Shown: positions 18,299 to 27,543 of the stretch, piece after piece
How positions within the stretch are numbered: the stretch's first letter is position 1
Layout: every line of letters begins with the position of its first letter
Assembly: GCF_002836205.1 (NCBI RefSeq)
Contig: NZ_PJBE01000012.1
Span: 124,001 to 188,000, forward strand
Origin: Shewanella sp. Choline-02u-19
GTDB lineage: Bacteria; Pseudomonadota; Gammaproteobacteria; Enterobacterales; Shewanellaceae
Direction of reading: 5' to 3'
Length of the DNA stretch: 64,000 nucleotides
Program-made: the position numbers and the translations under genes
Notes under the pieces: generated by a model
Told to the model about the DNA's origin: nothing
The model's database searches: none
Seen by the model: only the letters and a program-made list of their open reading frames with translations

Positions 18299-19180
18299 TT
18301 AGTTTGGAGTGTAATAGCCTACACATAATAAATATCTATCAATTAATCTAAATAAAGTGCGCTTAACTTCTTTTTCATTCGTAATGGGGTTTGTCCAGAC
18401 ATAACTTATTTCGCCTGAATCTTTTTGTTTCGCCATTTCTAGCATTTTATTGGTGGCGGCTTTGCCGACATCATCTAACGAAGTGTCGATTGATTGGTTG
18501 ATTAAGCTGCGACTAACTCCGTGAGCCAGAAATAACTTTGTTTTAATATCAATAACAAAAATATAAAGATCACCTTTAATATATTCACCGTCTAAATTAT
18601 TGAATTTATGCAGGGCTGCTTTTACATTTTTATGTATTTCAACTGTGGCTAAGCCTAATAGTTCTTTTGCTTGAAATGCAGTAGCTCTGACTGGATAATA
18701 GCCTACCGCAACAATGGTATTTCCAACACGTTGAAATAAAGTTCTTTTTGGTGAAGCTGAACGATCTGTCGGGTTCTTCCAGTGATACTCAACAGCTCCG
18801 TTCCCATCTTTTATGGCTTTTTGGATCATTTCTCGGAAAAAATATTTACCATACATATCAAAGGTATCTAATACTGTATCACCGACTAATACAGAAGATG
18901 AACCGCCACTGGCTAAGAATTCACCGTCAATATTGAGTGCGAAAACATACAAGTTACCATCAAAAAATTCAGGCTTTTGGTTGAAATCACTTGCGGCTTC
19001 ACTACCATTTTCTTTTATATAGTCAACGGCTGTTGCTAAAAGTACTTTGGCTCTAACTTCTTCTTTTGTTTCGATGTGAGTAACACTCAGATCTTCATCA
19101 GCTGCTGTCATGCCTGCTGATACAGAGGTGCTGATCACTAAACTTGCGGCTAATAAGCTACTTTTTAATTTAGTATTCAT
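18299..19180 (-). CDS. Periplasmic protein with two tandem Cache-type sensor domains
   Basis: The 293-residue protein has a signal peptide (to about residue 22). Two copies of a Cache-like unit follow (about 35-155 and 170-290). Each contains a 'GNLYVFALNIDGEFLASGG'- or 'GDLYIFVIDIKTKLFLAHG'-type strand pair and ends in a similar '...VGYY' motif ('VAVGYYPV', 'LCVGYYTPN'). Cache domains bind small ligands outside the membrane. No kinase, chemotaxis or cyclase domain follows, so it is a free periplasmic binder. It is directly downstream of the TRAP transporter, with AGGAATATTCT before the ATG. A role in taurine sensing or capture is inference. Confidence 0.82.
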   Translation of the reverse strand: MNTKLKSSLLAASLVISTSVSAGMTAADEDLSVTHIETKEEVRAKVLLATAVDYIKENGSEAASDFNQKPEFFDGNLYVFALNIDGEFLASGGSSSVLVGDTVLDTFDMYGKYFFREMIQKAIKDGNGAVEYHWKNPTDRSASPKRTLFQRVGNTIVAVGYYPVRATAFQAKELLGLATVEIHKNVKAALHKFNNLDGEYIKGDLYIFVIDIKTKLFLAHGVSRSLINQSIDTSLDDVGKAATNKMLEMAKQKDSGEISYVWTNPITNEKEVKRTLFRLIDRYLLCVGYYTPN

Positions 19181-19237
19181 AGAATATTCCTAAGTATGTC
19201 AATTTAATAAAATGTGTGTTGTTACCGAGTTGATTCA

Positions 19238-20578
19238 TTAATATCCCACCAGAGAGGGAAGCCAAAGTGTTAACTGTGGGAAGAATGCGATAATAATAAC
19301 GCCAATCACAGAAGCTAAGACGAAGGGGTGAATACGTGCGGTGATCTGTTCAACGCTCGAACCGCCAATACCGGATGCGACAAAGATATTTTCCCCTAGA
19401 GGAGGCGTCGCAAACCCAATTGAAAGTACGCATACCACAACGATACCAACATGGGTTGGATCCGCGCCTAACATATACATAATAGGTAGCATGACCGGGA
19501 CAATAATCATGATGGCTGCCAATGTCTCCATAAACATACCGACAAAGAGTAGGAAGACAATCATCAGAATCCAGATCAAGTACATGTTATCGGTCATGTG
19601 CAGTAAATTTTCAGCAATGATGGCTGGAATTCTTTGCTCGACCAATAAGCGACCAAATACTGTGGCGGCAAACAAAATTAGAAGTACTCGCCCTGTGATC
19701 CAAGTGGTCGTAGATAACGACTTAAATACGTTTTTGATTTTCATCTCTTTGTGGATAAAGAAACCCACAAAAAGTGAATACATGACCGCGACGATGGCTG
19801 ATTCTGTTGGCGTAAAGAAGCCAGAGTATATGCCACCGAGTATTAATACTGGTGCAAGCAGTGACCAAATCCCGCGGCGGAAAACCGTTCCTATCTCAGA
19901 GAACGACCATGTATCGGTTAATCCTTTATAGCCTTCGCGTTTTGAGATGACATAATTCATTACGATCAAGCTACCAGCGATAATAAAGCCAGGAATCACA
20001 CCTGCAATAAAGAGCTTAGGAATCGAAATGCTGGCAAATTGACCATGTAAAGCGATGGCTTCAGCGGGTGGCTTGAGTCCCATTGATGAGATGCCAAAAA
20101 TGACTAAGGGAATTGAAGGGGGAATAATAATACCCAGTCCACCAGAGGCGGCAGTTACGGCTGATGCGTAGCTTCTATCGTACTTACGCTTGACCATGGC
20201 GGGAATCATTAACATACCTACTGCTGCCGTAGTTGCTGGACCAGAACCTGATATTGAGCCGAAAAATACGCAAGCGATAATTGTCGCGGCACCTAAGCCA
20301 CCGGTAATTGGGCCAGCTAAGTGTTCGGCTATATCAACTAATCGCCGCGAAATACCTGCTGCCTCCATAAGGGCACCCGCAAGGACAAAGGCGGGGAGGG
20401 CCATTAAAGGGAAGTTACCCACAGAGGTAAATGCGATTTGAACCATTGCTATAGGATTTTTATCAAGTATTAGGTAAGCAGCCATTGCTGCGCCAGCTAA
20501 AGATACGGTAATTGGAGCACCTAGGATAAGCATCACTAAGAAACCGCCAAACAAAATCAGCGTGAGATATTGTTCCAT
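19238..20578 (-). CDS. tauM: TRAP transporter large membrane subunit (DctM type; TauM-like)
   Basis: The 446-residue protein has about 12 membrane helices and DctM motifs such as 'GFLVMLILGAPITVSLAGAA', 'GSISGSGPATTAAVG', 'GIIIPPSIPLVIFG' and 'GFATPPLGENIFVASG', all typical of the TRAP large subunit. It forms the Na+-driven translocation channel. It is one base from the small subunit gene. The surrounding taurine dehydrogenase and xsc genes make taurine the likely substrate, as for TauKLM of Rhodobacter. The symbol rests on context, not on sequence alone. Confidence 0.93.
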   Translation of the reverse strand: MEQYLTLILFGGFLVMLILGAPITVSLAGAAMAAYLILDKNPIAMVQIAFTSVGNFPLMALPAFVLAGALMEAAGISRRLVDIAEHLAGPITGGLGAATIIACVFFGSISGSGPATTAAVGMLMIPAMVKRKYDRSYASAVTAASGGLGIIIPPSIPLVIFGISSMGLKPPAEAIALHGQFASISIPKLFIAGVIPGFIIAGSLIVMNYVISKREGYKGLTDTWSFSEIGTVFRRGIWSLLAPVLILGGIYSGFFTPTESAIVAVMYSLFVGFFIHKEMKIKNVFKSLSTTTWITGRVLLILFAATVFGRLLVEQRIPAIIAENLLHMTDNMYLIWILMIVFLLFVGMFMETLAAIMIIVPVMLPIMYMLGADPTHVGIVVVCVLSIGFATPPLGENIFVASGIGGSSVEQITARIHPFVLASVIGVIIIAFFPQLTLWLPSLVGY

Positions 20579-20579
20579 G

Positions 20580-21125
20580 CTATATCTCTCCTTGATTAGC
20601 TTGACTGATTTTTTTCAGTTCTTCTGCTTCAGGGTCAAGAGCTTCAATCCCTTTAAATAATCGTAAATACATATTCCACAGTATTCTTACCGACATCAAT
20701 GTGAATGCAATGGGTAAAATAAGGTAAAAGTACTTCATTGGAATTCCTGTCGTTTGCGACTTCCAAAATAGGTTCATTTTATTAAAGACAAAGTCATAAC
20801 TTAAATAAACAAAAAAGAGGTTGAATCCAATCCACAATAGATCGGCAATTGTCTCACAGACGGTTTTAACGATTGGTGGAAACCATTTAAACTGAAATGT
20901 AACTCGGTTATGCGCAGACATCTTAGCGGCGACTACGGCCCCCAGATAAGCAAACCAAACAAACATGTAAGTTGATACTTCATCCCCCCAAGGGATGGAG
21001 TACTGAAAAAATTGGCGTAATACAATTTGTGCAAATAACAACATAACAAAGGTGGCTAACAATAAAGCACACAAATACTCTTCAATATTATTAATGTGTT
21101 TTATAAAAAAATGCTTAGCAGACAT
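20580..21125 (-). CDS. tauL: TRAP transporter small membrane subunit (DctQ type; TauL-like)
   Basis: The product is 181 residues from the ATG at 21125, chosen because GAGGACAAGAAT precedes it. It has four membrane helices and the DctQ signature 'QIVLRQFFQYSIPWGDEVSTYMF' with 'WFAYLGAVVAAKMSAHNRV'. It pairs with the DctM subunit encoded immediately downstream. Context suggests taurine uptake. Confidence 0.92.
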   Translation of the reverse strand: MSAKHFFIKHINNIEEYLCALLLATFVMLLFAQIVLRQFFQYSIPWGDEVSTYMFVWFAYLGAVVAAKMSAHNRVTFQFKWFPPIVKTVCETIADLLWIGFNLFFVYLSYDFVFNKMNLFWKSQTTGIPMKYFYLILPIAFTLMSVRILWNMYLRLFKGIEALDPEAEELKKISQANQGEI

Positions 21126-21230
21126 ATTCTTGTCCTCAATAAACAACTAAGAATAAAGCGAACAAACTCATTGTTAATATTCGCACTCGCCATTTTTATG
21201 ACTATTTTTAAAGGGAATTAATCGATGAGA

Positions 21231-22238
21231 TTAATTAGCGGCGCGACCGAGTGTTGCTAAGGCTCCATCAAGTTTATCCTTGCCACCTATGCTGTCATAA
21301 AATTTAGGCCAGACAGTCTTAGTTGCTAGATCTATCCACTCTTTTTCACCATTACTTGGATCAGAGATAACCATGCCTTTGGCGACTAAAGATTTCTTAA
21401 TTTTATCTTCAGACTCTAATAAGAAAGAGTAGCTATGTTCAGTGGCTTCTTTACCTGCTTCTAAAATGATGGCTTGCATTGCAGGCTTTTGAGATTGGAA
21501 TACAGATTCACTGATGATAAGTGGCTCAATTGAGAAGATATAACGAAGGTTGGTGACGTACTTTTGGACTTCATTAAATTTCATTGCATCGATAGTGATA
21601 TAAGGATTATCTTGTCCATCAACCACGCCTAACTGCAGGCCTGTGAAGGTTTCTGACCAAGCCATAGGTGTTGGGTTAACGCCCCAGGCTTGGTAGGTCG
21701 ACATCATAATCTCATTACGTGGCACACGAATGACTAACCCTTTAAGGTCGGCGAGTGATTTTACCGGACGTTTTGAGTTAGTGAGTACGCGAAAACCAGA
21801 ATATGCCCAACCAATAATGCGTACACCTGCATCGTCAATCGTATTTTGAACGAGCTCTTGACCGATTTTACCTTGGGTTAATGTTTTTGCATCTTCAGGG
21901 CTTAAGATAACGTAGGGCATAGTCAGTAAGCCTACGCTAGGTGAAAATGGCGTGACGTTGTTAATCGCCAATACTGAGAAGTCTAATATACCCATAGAAG
22001 CATTGTTAACAGTATCTTGCTCATTGCCTAATTGGCCATTAGGAAATAAATCAACAGTGGCTTTGCCACCTGTTTTTTCGTTGAGTAATTCCTGAAATGT
22101 TTTTCCTAATTCCCACTGAGTTCCTCCGGCAGCGTCCCCTAATGCCATTTTGAACGTTTCAGCTGAAGCGATGGATGACATTGCGAGTAAGCTAACACTG
22201 GTGATAATGGGTACAATTACGGCTTTAACAAATTTCAT
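21231..22238 (-). CDS. tauK: TRAP transporter substrate-binding protein (DctP type; TauK-like)
   Basis: The product is 335 residues from the ATG at 22238 (AGGATAGAACT upstream), with a signal peptide ending SIASA. Family features include 'GTQWELGKTFQELLNEKTGGKATVDLFPNGQLGNEQD' split across the N-terminal lobe, 'KGLVIRVPRNEIMM' with the Arg that usually binds a carboxylate (here possibly the sulfonate), and 'GVVDGQDNPYITI'. It captures ligand in the periplasm for the DctQM subunits. A longer frame back to 22397 would overlap the dehydrogenase gene and is not supported. Confidence 0.93.
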   Translation of the reverse strand: MKFVKAVIVPIITSVSLLAMSSIASAETFKMALGDAAGGTQWELGKTFQELLNEKTGGKATVDLFPNGQLGNEQDTVNNASMGILDFSVLAINNVTPFSPSVGLLTMPYVILSPEDAKTLTQGKIGQELVQNTIDDAGVRIIGWAYSGFRVLTNSKRPVKSLADLKGLVIRVPRNEIMMSTYQAWGVNPTPMAWSETFTGLQLGVVDGQDNPYITIDAMKFNEVQKYVTNLRYIFSIEPLIISESVFQSQKPAMQAIILEAGKEATEHSYSFLLESEDKIKKSLVAKGMVISDPSNGEKEWIDLATKTVWPKFYDSIGGKDKLDGALATLGRAAN

Positions 22239-22296
22239 AGTTCTATCCTGTTTTATAATTATTAGATTCGAATTGAAAATATTATTTTGCATCAAC

Positions 22297-23736
22297 TTAA
22301 AAGACTTCATCTTTAAGGTGATACCAGTTGTACAAAAACTTCTGACCCATTCTTCTAAAAGGAGCAAATGCTTCAGATTCAATAGCCTCACGAACATTCG
22401 GAAAGGGCAACTGAGATTGAAATATCGGGAGATCTATCTGAGTTTCTTCTCCGGCAATCCACTGCGCGAGTCGTTTACCTGCTTGGGCTGAATACATCAC
22501 GCCATTACCGCCGTAGCCCATGGCGTAATAGATGGTTTCTTTCGGATCTGGTCGGTAAATACGTGGCATCATGTCATGGCTGACATCGACCCATCCCCAC
22601 CAGGAGTAATCTATTTGTATTCCCTTAAGCGCTGGGAATTTCTTTGCTAAATCATTTTCCAGAAATTGTTGGTATTTTTGCTTGGGAGCATTTTTACCAG
22701 TAATGGCACTGCGGCTGCCTATTTGAAGGCGGTTGTCAGGTAGAAGGCGGTAATAATGTCTTAATATTCGGGTATCGGTGATAACTTGATGAGTTTTAAA
22801 ATTACACGCTGCGAGTTCTGCGTTGGTTAATGGTCGCGTGACAATTGAATTAGAAAGAATAGGCAGTAAACGATTTTTAGTACTGGCATGCAAACCTTGA
22901 GAAGTATAACCGCCAGTTGCCATTCCTACAGCGCCCGCTTTGACGACACCACCTGGCGTACGTAAGCAATGTTCTCCATTACGTGTTTCCCAGCCGATAA
23001 CTGGGCTACCAGGATGAACTTTAACCCCGAGTGCACGCGCTTTTTTCAAATAACCAAAGGCGAGTTTGCCTGCATGAATGCCAATACCTTCGGGCTCGTG
23101 CATAGCACCTGCCGCTTCGGAGTCATTAACATACTCATTTTTGACGGTGGCAGCATCTAAGATCTGCGCATCATAATTAAATGTTTTACGCAGTATTGAA
23201 GCTTCTTTTTCCAGAGTGGGCATAACCTTGTCGCGGTGGGCTATATAAAGGTGTCCACCTGCTTGAGGCTCACAATCAATATCTTTAATCAGATCCTTAA
23301 ATGTTTGCATACCATCCAGACATTCTTGGTGCATACGCAGTGCAGTATCGACTCCCCAGCGTTCAATCCATTGTGAGCGCTTTAAGCGTCCTGATGCACA
23401 TTGAGCTTGTCCGCCATTACGGGTACTACAGCCCCAACTTGTTCTATTTGCCTCTAATACCGTGGCTTTAATACCGTAATGCTCAGCAAGATAAATCGCA
23501 GCACATAGTCCCGTATAACCAGAGCCAACAATCACAACATCGGCTGTGATATCACTCACGATTGGGCCATCATCTTCAGGGGCTTCACCCGCAGTACCAA
23601 TCCAGTAGGTTGGGGCATAATCTTGCCCGTGACCTGGGTTAGGCTGTACTAATGGATCATATTGTGGATTATACGGTTCCCGTGCATTCATCCCTGCTTT
23701 TAGATCTAAGCCAGCGGTTTCGAGGTGTATGCTCAT
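22297..23736 (-). CDS. tauY: FAD-dependent oxidoreductase, probable taurine dehydrogenase large subunit
   Basis: The 479-residue DAO-type flavoprotein has the dinucleotide motif 'VVIVGSGYTGLCAAIYLAE' near residues 68-86 and the 'STRNGGQAQCASGR' flavin loop. A C-terminal FAD segment ('YYAMGYGGNGVMYSAQAGKRLAQW') follows. The family oxidises amines such as glycine, gamma-glutamylputrescine or taurine. The next upstream gene encodes a small SnoaL-like protein and xsc is nearby, matching the TauX/TauY pair that deaminates taurine to sulfoacetaldehyde. The start at 23736 has AAGGATGACT upstream; the ATG 6 bases earlier is too close to that site. Confidence 0.85.
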   Translation of the reverse strand: MSIHLETAGLDLKAGMNAREPYNPQYDPLVQPNPGHGQDYAPTYWIGTAGEAPEDDGPIVSDITADVVIVGSGYTGLCAAIYLAEHYGIKATVLEANRTSWGCSTRNGGQAQCASGRLKRSQWIERWGVDTALRMHQECLDGMQTFKDLIKDIDCEPQAGGHLYIAHRDKVMPTLEKEASILRKTFNYDAQILDAATVKNEYVNDSEAAGAMHEPEGIGIHAGKLAFGYLKKARALGVKVHPGSPVIGWETRNGEHCLRTPGGVVKAGAVGMATGGYTSQGLHASTKNRLLPILSNSIVTRPLTNAELAACNFKTHQVITDTRILRHYYRLLPDNRLQIGSRSAITGKNAPKQKYQQFLENDLAKKFPALKGIQIDYSWWGWVDVSHDMMPRIYRPDPKETIYYAMGYGGNGVMYSAQAGKRLAQWIAGEETQIDLPIFQSQLPFPNVREAIESEAFAPFRRMGQKFLYNWYHLKDEVF

Positions 23737-23774
23737 AGTCATCCTTAATGCGTTTTGCAGAAATCAGCCCGCAA

Positions 23775-24167
23775 TTAAGCGGACGCTGCCAGTGAGGGAC
23801 GATCTTTACGGAAGGCATTTTTTACCAGAATTTTGCCATCACGTAGGGTAAATACATCAACCATGCGTGCTTCGACGCGAGTACCGTCAGCTTTAGTACC
23901 GCAAAATGTAGATTCAGTTACCGCTTTATCACCAATGATAAAGTGCTCTGCATCTAACCATTGCGCGTCAGGAAAGTTTGTCCACGCGAGTTGGAAGGCG
24001 GCTTTAACGTCATCAGCACCACTAAAGCTACTGCCTAAAACTGTTGAGCCCGCGGTAGCATGGAACTCACAATCCTGAGTCATACAGCTCATAAGTGTGT
24101 CAATATCATGGTCATTCCATGCTTGAGAAAAGGCCTCTAAAAAACTAATGCTGACTTGATTATTCAT
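23775..24167 (-). CDS. tauX: SnoaL/NTF2-like small protein, probable taurine dehydrogenase small subunit
   Basis: The 130-residue cone-fold (NTF2/SnoaL) protein reads 'FLEAFSQAWNDHDIDTLMSCMTQDCEFHATAG', then 'FSGADDVKAAFQLAWTNFPDA' and 'VEARMVDVFTLRDGKILVKNAFRKDR', all typical of the fold. It is encoded 38 bases before the flavoprotein gene with AGGAAGCAACACA before its ATG. TauX is annotated as the small subunit of taurine dehydrogenase in known taurine gene clusters. The assignment rests on fold plus neighbours. Confidence 0.82.
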   Translation of the reverse strand: MNNQVSISFLEAFSQAWNDHDIDTLMSCMTQDCEFHATAGSTVLGSSFSGADDVKAAFQLAWTNFPDAQWLDAEHFIIGDKAVTESTFCGTKADGTRVEARMVDVFTLRDGKILVKNAFRKDRPSLAASA

Positions 24168-24361
24168 TGTGTTGCTTCCTAATTATTTATTTAACTGTTT
24201 TCATACGTCATGAATTTGTAATCTTTATTGCATAAAATGAAATGTTTTGTATCGCATTTTGTAATTTATATCAATATGCGTTCCTTTTACTTAAGGCGTT
24301 ACGCCGCAGTATTCGGTTGATATTTGTCATACTTTTTTACTACATTCAGTTTTTATTTTTA

Positions 24362-25402
24362 CTAACTAGAAATGATCTGGCTTAAATAGACGATAATGAG
24401 CATGTAAAGCGCGATAAATATCGTGTTACTCATTAGTAGGACAATGGGCTTCCAACCTAATCCGACCAGTTTTTCAAATGACGTTTTTACGCCAAGAGCT
24501 GCAATCGATATAACTAAGCACCAACTGGAAATAGTTGAAAACAGCGTGCTAACTTCTTTTGAAATAAAACCAAATTGGTTGAATGCAATTAGCGCGATGA
24601 ATACCACTAGAAATAGTGGAACTAATGGCTGACGCTTGCCCTCTTTTCCATCATATTTTTCTCGCTCAGATCTCAGCACAACAACCAATATCATGATGAC
24701 AGGCATTAACATGGCGACTCTGAACATTTTGGCTAAGGTGGCGGCATCACCGACTTCTGGCGACAGCATATATCCGGCGCCAACAACCTGAGCCACGTCA
24801 TGTATTGAGCCTCCTAAAAATAAACCTGCTTCACTCGTGGTTAAACCGAGCGAACTGACAATAAGTGGGTAGGTGATCATGGCGACGGTTGAAAAGGTCG
24901 CAATACCGATAGCCGTCAATAACGTGTATCGTTCATTTTCTTCGTTTTGCGGCAAGGTCGATGAAATAGCCATTGCCGCTGAGATACCACAAATACCAGT
25001 GGCTCCTCCAGCGAGGAGACCTAGCATATAAGGTAGCTTTAATATTCGAGCTAAAAACAAGCTAAAACCGATGGTGAGTGCGACTCCAGCTGCAAGTGCA
25101 ACCACACCAAAAGCGCCTAAATCACTAATGTCACTCACGGCAATACGCACACCGAGCAAGGCCACACCCACACGTACTAGCTTTTTAGCGCAGACTTCAA
25201 TGCCTAAAATGCATCTTGGGTTATCGACCAGAAAATGGAATGAGATCCCCAGTAGCAATGCATACAAAAATTTAGGTCCGCCGTAGTGCTCAGAGATAAA
25301 CGATGCTGCTGCAGCGATAACGCCACATAACATAAATCCCGGTAATATCTTTTGCACGTTGCCAAAAGTACTTAGCGGCGTTGTCAGTTGTTTTGTGCTC
25401 AT
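24362..25402 (-). CDS. UPF0324 (YeiH-type) membrane protein, candidate sulfite exporter
   Basis: The 346-residue protein has about ten membrane helices. UPF0324 motifs are visible: 'KFLYALLLGISFHFL', 'LVRVGVALLGVRIAVSDI', 'GLLAGGATGICGISAAMAIS' and 'FLGGSIHDVAQVVGAGYMLS'. Members next to sulfonate-degradation genes (CuyZ/TauZ-type) are proposed to export the sulfite released by desulfonation. It lies between xsc and tauX on the same strand. A second, unrelated exporter candidate (TauE type) is present 5 kb away. Transport itself is not shown by the sequence. Confidence 0.88.
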   Translation of the reverse strand: MSTKQLTTPLSTFGNVQKILPGFMLCGVIAAAASFISEHYGGPKFLYALLLGISFHFLVDNPRCILGIEVCAKKLVRVGVALLGVRIAVSDISDLGAFGVVALAAGVALTIGFSLFLARILKLPYMLGLLAGGATGICGISAAMAISSTLPQNEENERYTLLTAIGIATFSTVAMITYPLIVSSLGLTTSEAGLFLGGSIHDVAQVVGAGYMLSPEVGDAATLAKMFRVAMLMPVIMILVVVLRSEREKYDGKEGKRQPLVPLFLVVFIALIAFNQFGFISKEVSTLFSTISSWCLVISIAALGVKTSFEKLVGLGWKPIVLLMSNTIFIALYMLIIVYLSQIISS

Positions 25403-25420
25403 GAATGAGTGACCTTTGTG

Positions 25421-25452
25421 AAAAAAAGGACCTGACTCAAAGGCGAGCCAGG
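25421..25452 (-). terminator. Intrinsic terminator between xsc and the UPF0324 gene
   Basis: On the minus strand CCTGGCTC pairs with GAGTCAGG (8 bp, one G-U, 6-base loop), followed by TCCTTTTTTTC. It starts about 17 bases after the xsc stop and ends about 20 bases before the next start codon. It should reduce read-through from xsc into the downstream transport and dehydrogenase genes. Confidence 0.8.
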
Positions 25453-25468
25453 CTTACTTCAGTAACCG

Positions 25469-27280
25469 TTAAACGTAATCTTTGTACTTTTCTAGATGAC
25501 GTACAGGGGTCGAAAGGGCATCACGGCGGAAAGGATCACCTAGCTCTCGGGTACACATGATCTCGATGATGGTGGTCTTGCCTTCATTCATCTGCATATC
25601 AATGGCTTTCTTAAGGGCTGGGCCAACATCTTCTAAGCGATCAACCGTGATACCTTCGGCGCCCATAGCGCGTGCTATTTCGGCAAAACTTTGGTTGTCT
25701 AACTCACCTGCAACGAAGCGACGGTCATAAAAATCAACCTGATTTTTCTTCTCTGCACCCCATTGACGGTTGTGGAAAACAACGGCTGTTACTGGAATTT
25801 CATGACGTACACATGTCATGGTTTCCATCAAGCTCATTCCCCAAGCACCATCACCAGCATAAGAGACTGCTGGACGTTCTGGTGCGGCAACTTTGGCACC
25901 GATAATTGTCGGGAAAGCATAACCACAGTTACCAAAACTCATGGCTGCAAAAAAGCTTCTTGGCTTTTCAAAGCGCAAATAACTGTTAGCAATTGAGTTG
26001 ATATTACCGATGTCGGTAGACACCATGACATCTTCTGGCATTGCCTTTTCAAGCTCGCGTAGGACTTGACGTGGATGCAGGTATTCACCGCCAGAAAACG
26101 GTGTTTCTTCTGCATTTTCTTTGATCATATCGAGGCTGAATGCATCCGTTTCATGGGTCCATTCATCAAGTTCTTTTTCCCAAGCCGCTTTTTCGGCTGA
26201 GATTTTGTCTTTACGTTCGGCAACCGTCGCATCACAATTTAGCGTACGTCCAGCAAGACGTTTAGTCAGAGCTATAGCAGCTGCTTTTGCATCACCACAA
26301 ATACCGACAGAGATTTTTTTAACCAGACCAAGCATCTTATTATCAGCGTCTATCTGGATAATTTTTGCGTCTTTTGGCCAGTAATCCATACCGTGTTGAG
26401 GAAGTGTACCGAATGGGCCTAAGCGTGAACCTAGCGCGATAACAACATCGGCTTGCGCCATTAATTTCATCGCAGCTTTTGAACCTTGGTAACCGAGTGG
26501 GCCACACCAAAGTTCGTGACTTGCTGGGAAAGAGTCGTTGTGCAGGTAGCTGTTAACGACTGGCGCGCCTAGGCGTTCTGCAAGTGCTTTACACTCTTCA
26601 ATCGCATCGCCCATCACTACGCCGCCACCAGAGATAATCACTGGGAATTTAGCTTTAGCCAGTAAGTCAGCAGCTTCATTTAAGCTAGACTCACCGCCTG
26701 GACCACGGTCAAGACGTGAAGGCTTAGGAATTTCATAAACACTCTCACCATAAAAGTAATCACGGGGGATATTAAGTTGAGTCGGGCCCATTTCGCTTAA
26801 TGCACGGTCAAAACAGCGACCGGTATATTCAGCCATACGGTTAGGGTGCGTAACGTGCCCTTGGTATTTAGTAAACTCTTGGAACATAGGGAGCTGATTA
26901 CATTCTTGGAACCCACCTAAACCCTGAGTCATCGTGCCCGTTTCAGGGGTGATAATGACTACCGGGCTATGAGCCCAATATGCAGCTGCAATAGCGGTAA
27001 CACAGTTACTAATACCTGGGCCATTTTGACCGATAACAACACCATGAGTCCCAGTCACTCGAGAGAAACCATCGGCCATATGGCCAGCACCTTGCTCGTG
27101 AACCACAGGGATAAGGCGAATGCCTGCTGGAGAAAATATATCCATGGCATCCATAAATGCAGATCCCATGATACCGAATATATTTGTCACATCATTAGCG
27201 ACCATCGTTTCAACGAAAGCCTCTGATGGTGTCATCTTAGTTGGACCTTCGACAACAGCGCGGTCATTTTTTGTGCTCAT
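25469..27280 (-). CDS. xsc: Sulfoacetaldehyde acetyltransferase
   Basis: The 603-residue thiamine-diphosphate enzyme converts sulfoacetaldehyde plus phosphate to acetyl phosphate plus sulfite. The N-terminal pyrimidine domain has the catalytic Glu62 in 'PVVHEQGAGHMADGFSRV'. The C-terminal ThDP-Mg motif runs from GDG (476-478) to HN (503-504). Length and the 'KMTPSEAFVETMVANDVTNIFG' opening match Xsc rather than acetolactate synthase. It is the key desulfonation step of taurine dissimilation; pta, exporters and tauXY lie around it. It is divergent from the CobS-like gene over a 263-base promoter region. AGGAATTACTCATT precedes the ATG. Confidence 0.96.
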   Translation of the reverse strand: MSTKNDRAVVEGPTKMTPSEAFVETMVANDVTNIFGIMGSAFMDAMDIFSPAGIRLIPVVHEQGAGHMADGFSRVTGTHGVVIGQNGPGISNCVTAIAAAYWAHSPVVIITPETGTMTQGLGGFQECNQLPMFQEFTKYQGHVTHPNRMAEYTGRCFDRALSEMGPTQLNIPRDYFYGESVYEIPKPSRLDRGPGGESSLNEAADLLAKAKFPVIISGGGVVMGDAIEECKALAERLGAPVVNSYLHNDSFPASHELWCGPLGYQGSKAAMKLMAQADVVIALGSRLGPFGTLPQHGMDYWPKDAKIIQIDADNKMLGLVKKISVGICGDAKAAAIALTKRLAGRTLNCDATVAERKDKISAEKAAWEKELDEWTHETDAFSLDMIKENAEETPFSGGEYLHPRQVLRELEKAMPEDVMVSTDIGNINSIANSYLRFEKPRSFFAAMSFGNCGYAFPTIIGAKVAAPERPAVSYAGDGAWGMSLMETMTCVRHEIPVTAVVFHNRQWGAEKKNQVDFYDRRFVAGELDNQSFAEIARAMGAEGITVDRLEDVGPALKKAIDMQMNEGKTTIIEIMCTRELGDPFRRDALSTPVRHLEKYKDYV

Positions 27281-27323
27281 AATGAGTAATTCCTTGAATG
27301 AATGCTTAGGTAAGTATCGTTTA

Positions 27324-27340
27324 TGGAATATATCGTTCCA
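27324..27340. promoter_or_regulatory. Candidate operator palindrome between xsc and the CobS-like gene
   Basis: TGGAA-N7-TTCCA sits about 45 bases upstream of the xsc start inside the divergent promoter region. Palindromes of this size are used by IclR-type regulators, and an IclR gene lies in the same island. No second copy with the same arms was found upstream of the other operons, so this is tentative. Confidence 0.3.
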
Positions 27341-27543
27341 ATATCTGATCTGCCCTTACATTATTGACTACAAATCATCCTGTCAAACACTAATTGTAAA
27401 AAGTGGTACTTTTTGTTCTGATTTCTGTGTTCGCGTGTTAGTTTTATGCAAACAAAAGGATGATTTGAACGGATTTGTAAGACTATTTGTTTTAATAAAA
27501 TGGGCTATAGCCTTTTATTTACAAAAACTTAAGTGGATTTAAT

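Noticed and set aside
19341..19931. 196-codon plus-strand frame opposite the TRAP large subunit
   Set aside because: Shadow of a membrane protein gene; composition is what the reverse of hydrophobic codons gives.
25469..27280. Acetolactate synthase large subunit
   Set aside because: The overall pattern and the linkage to pta, exporters and taurine genes fit Xsc; no small regulatory subunit gene follows.
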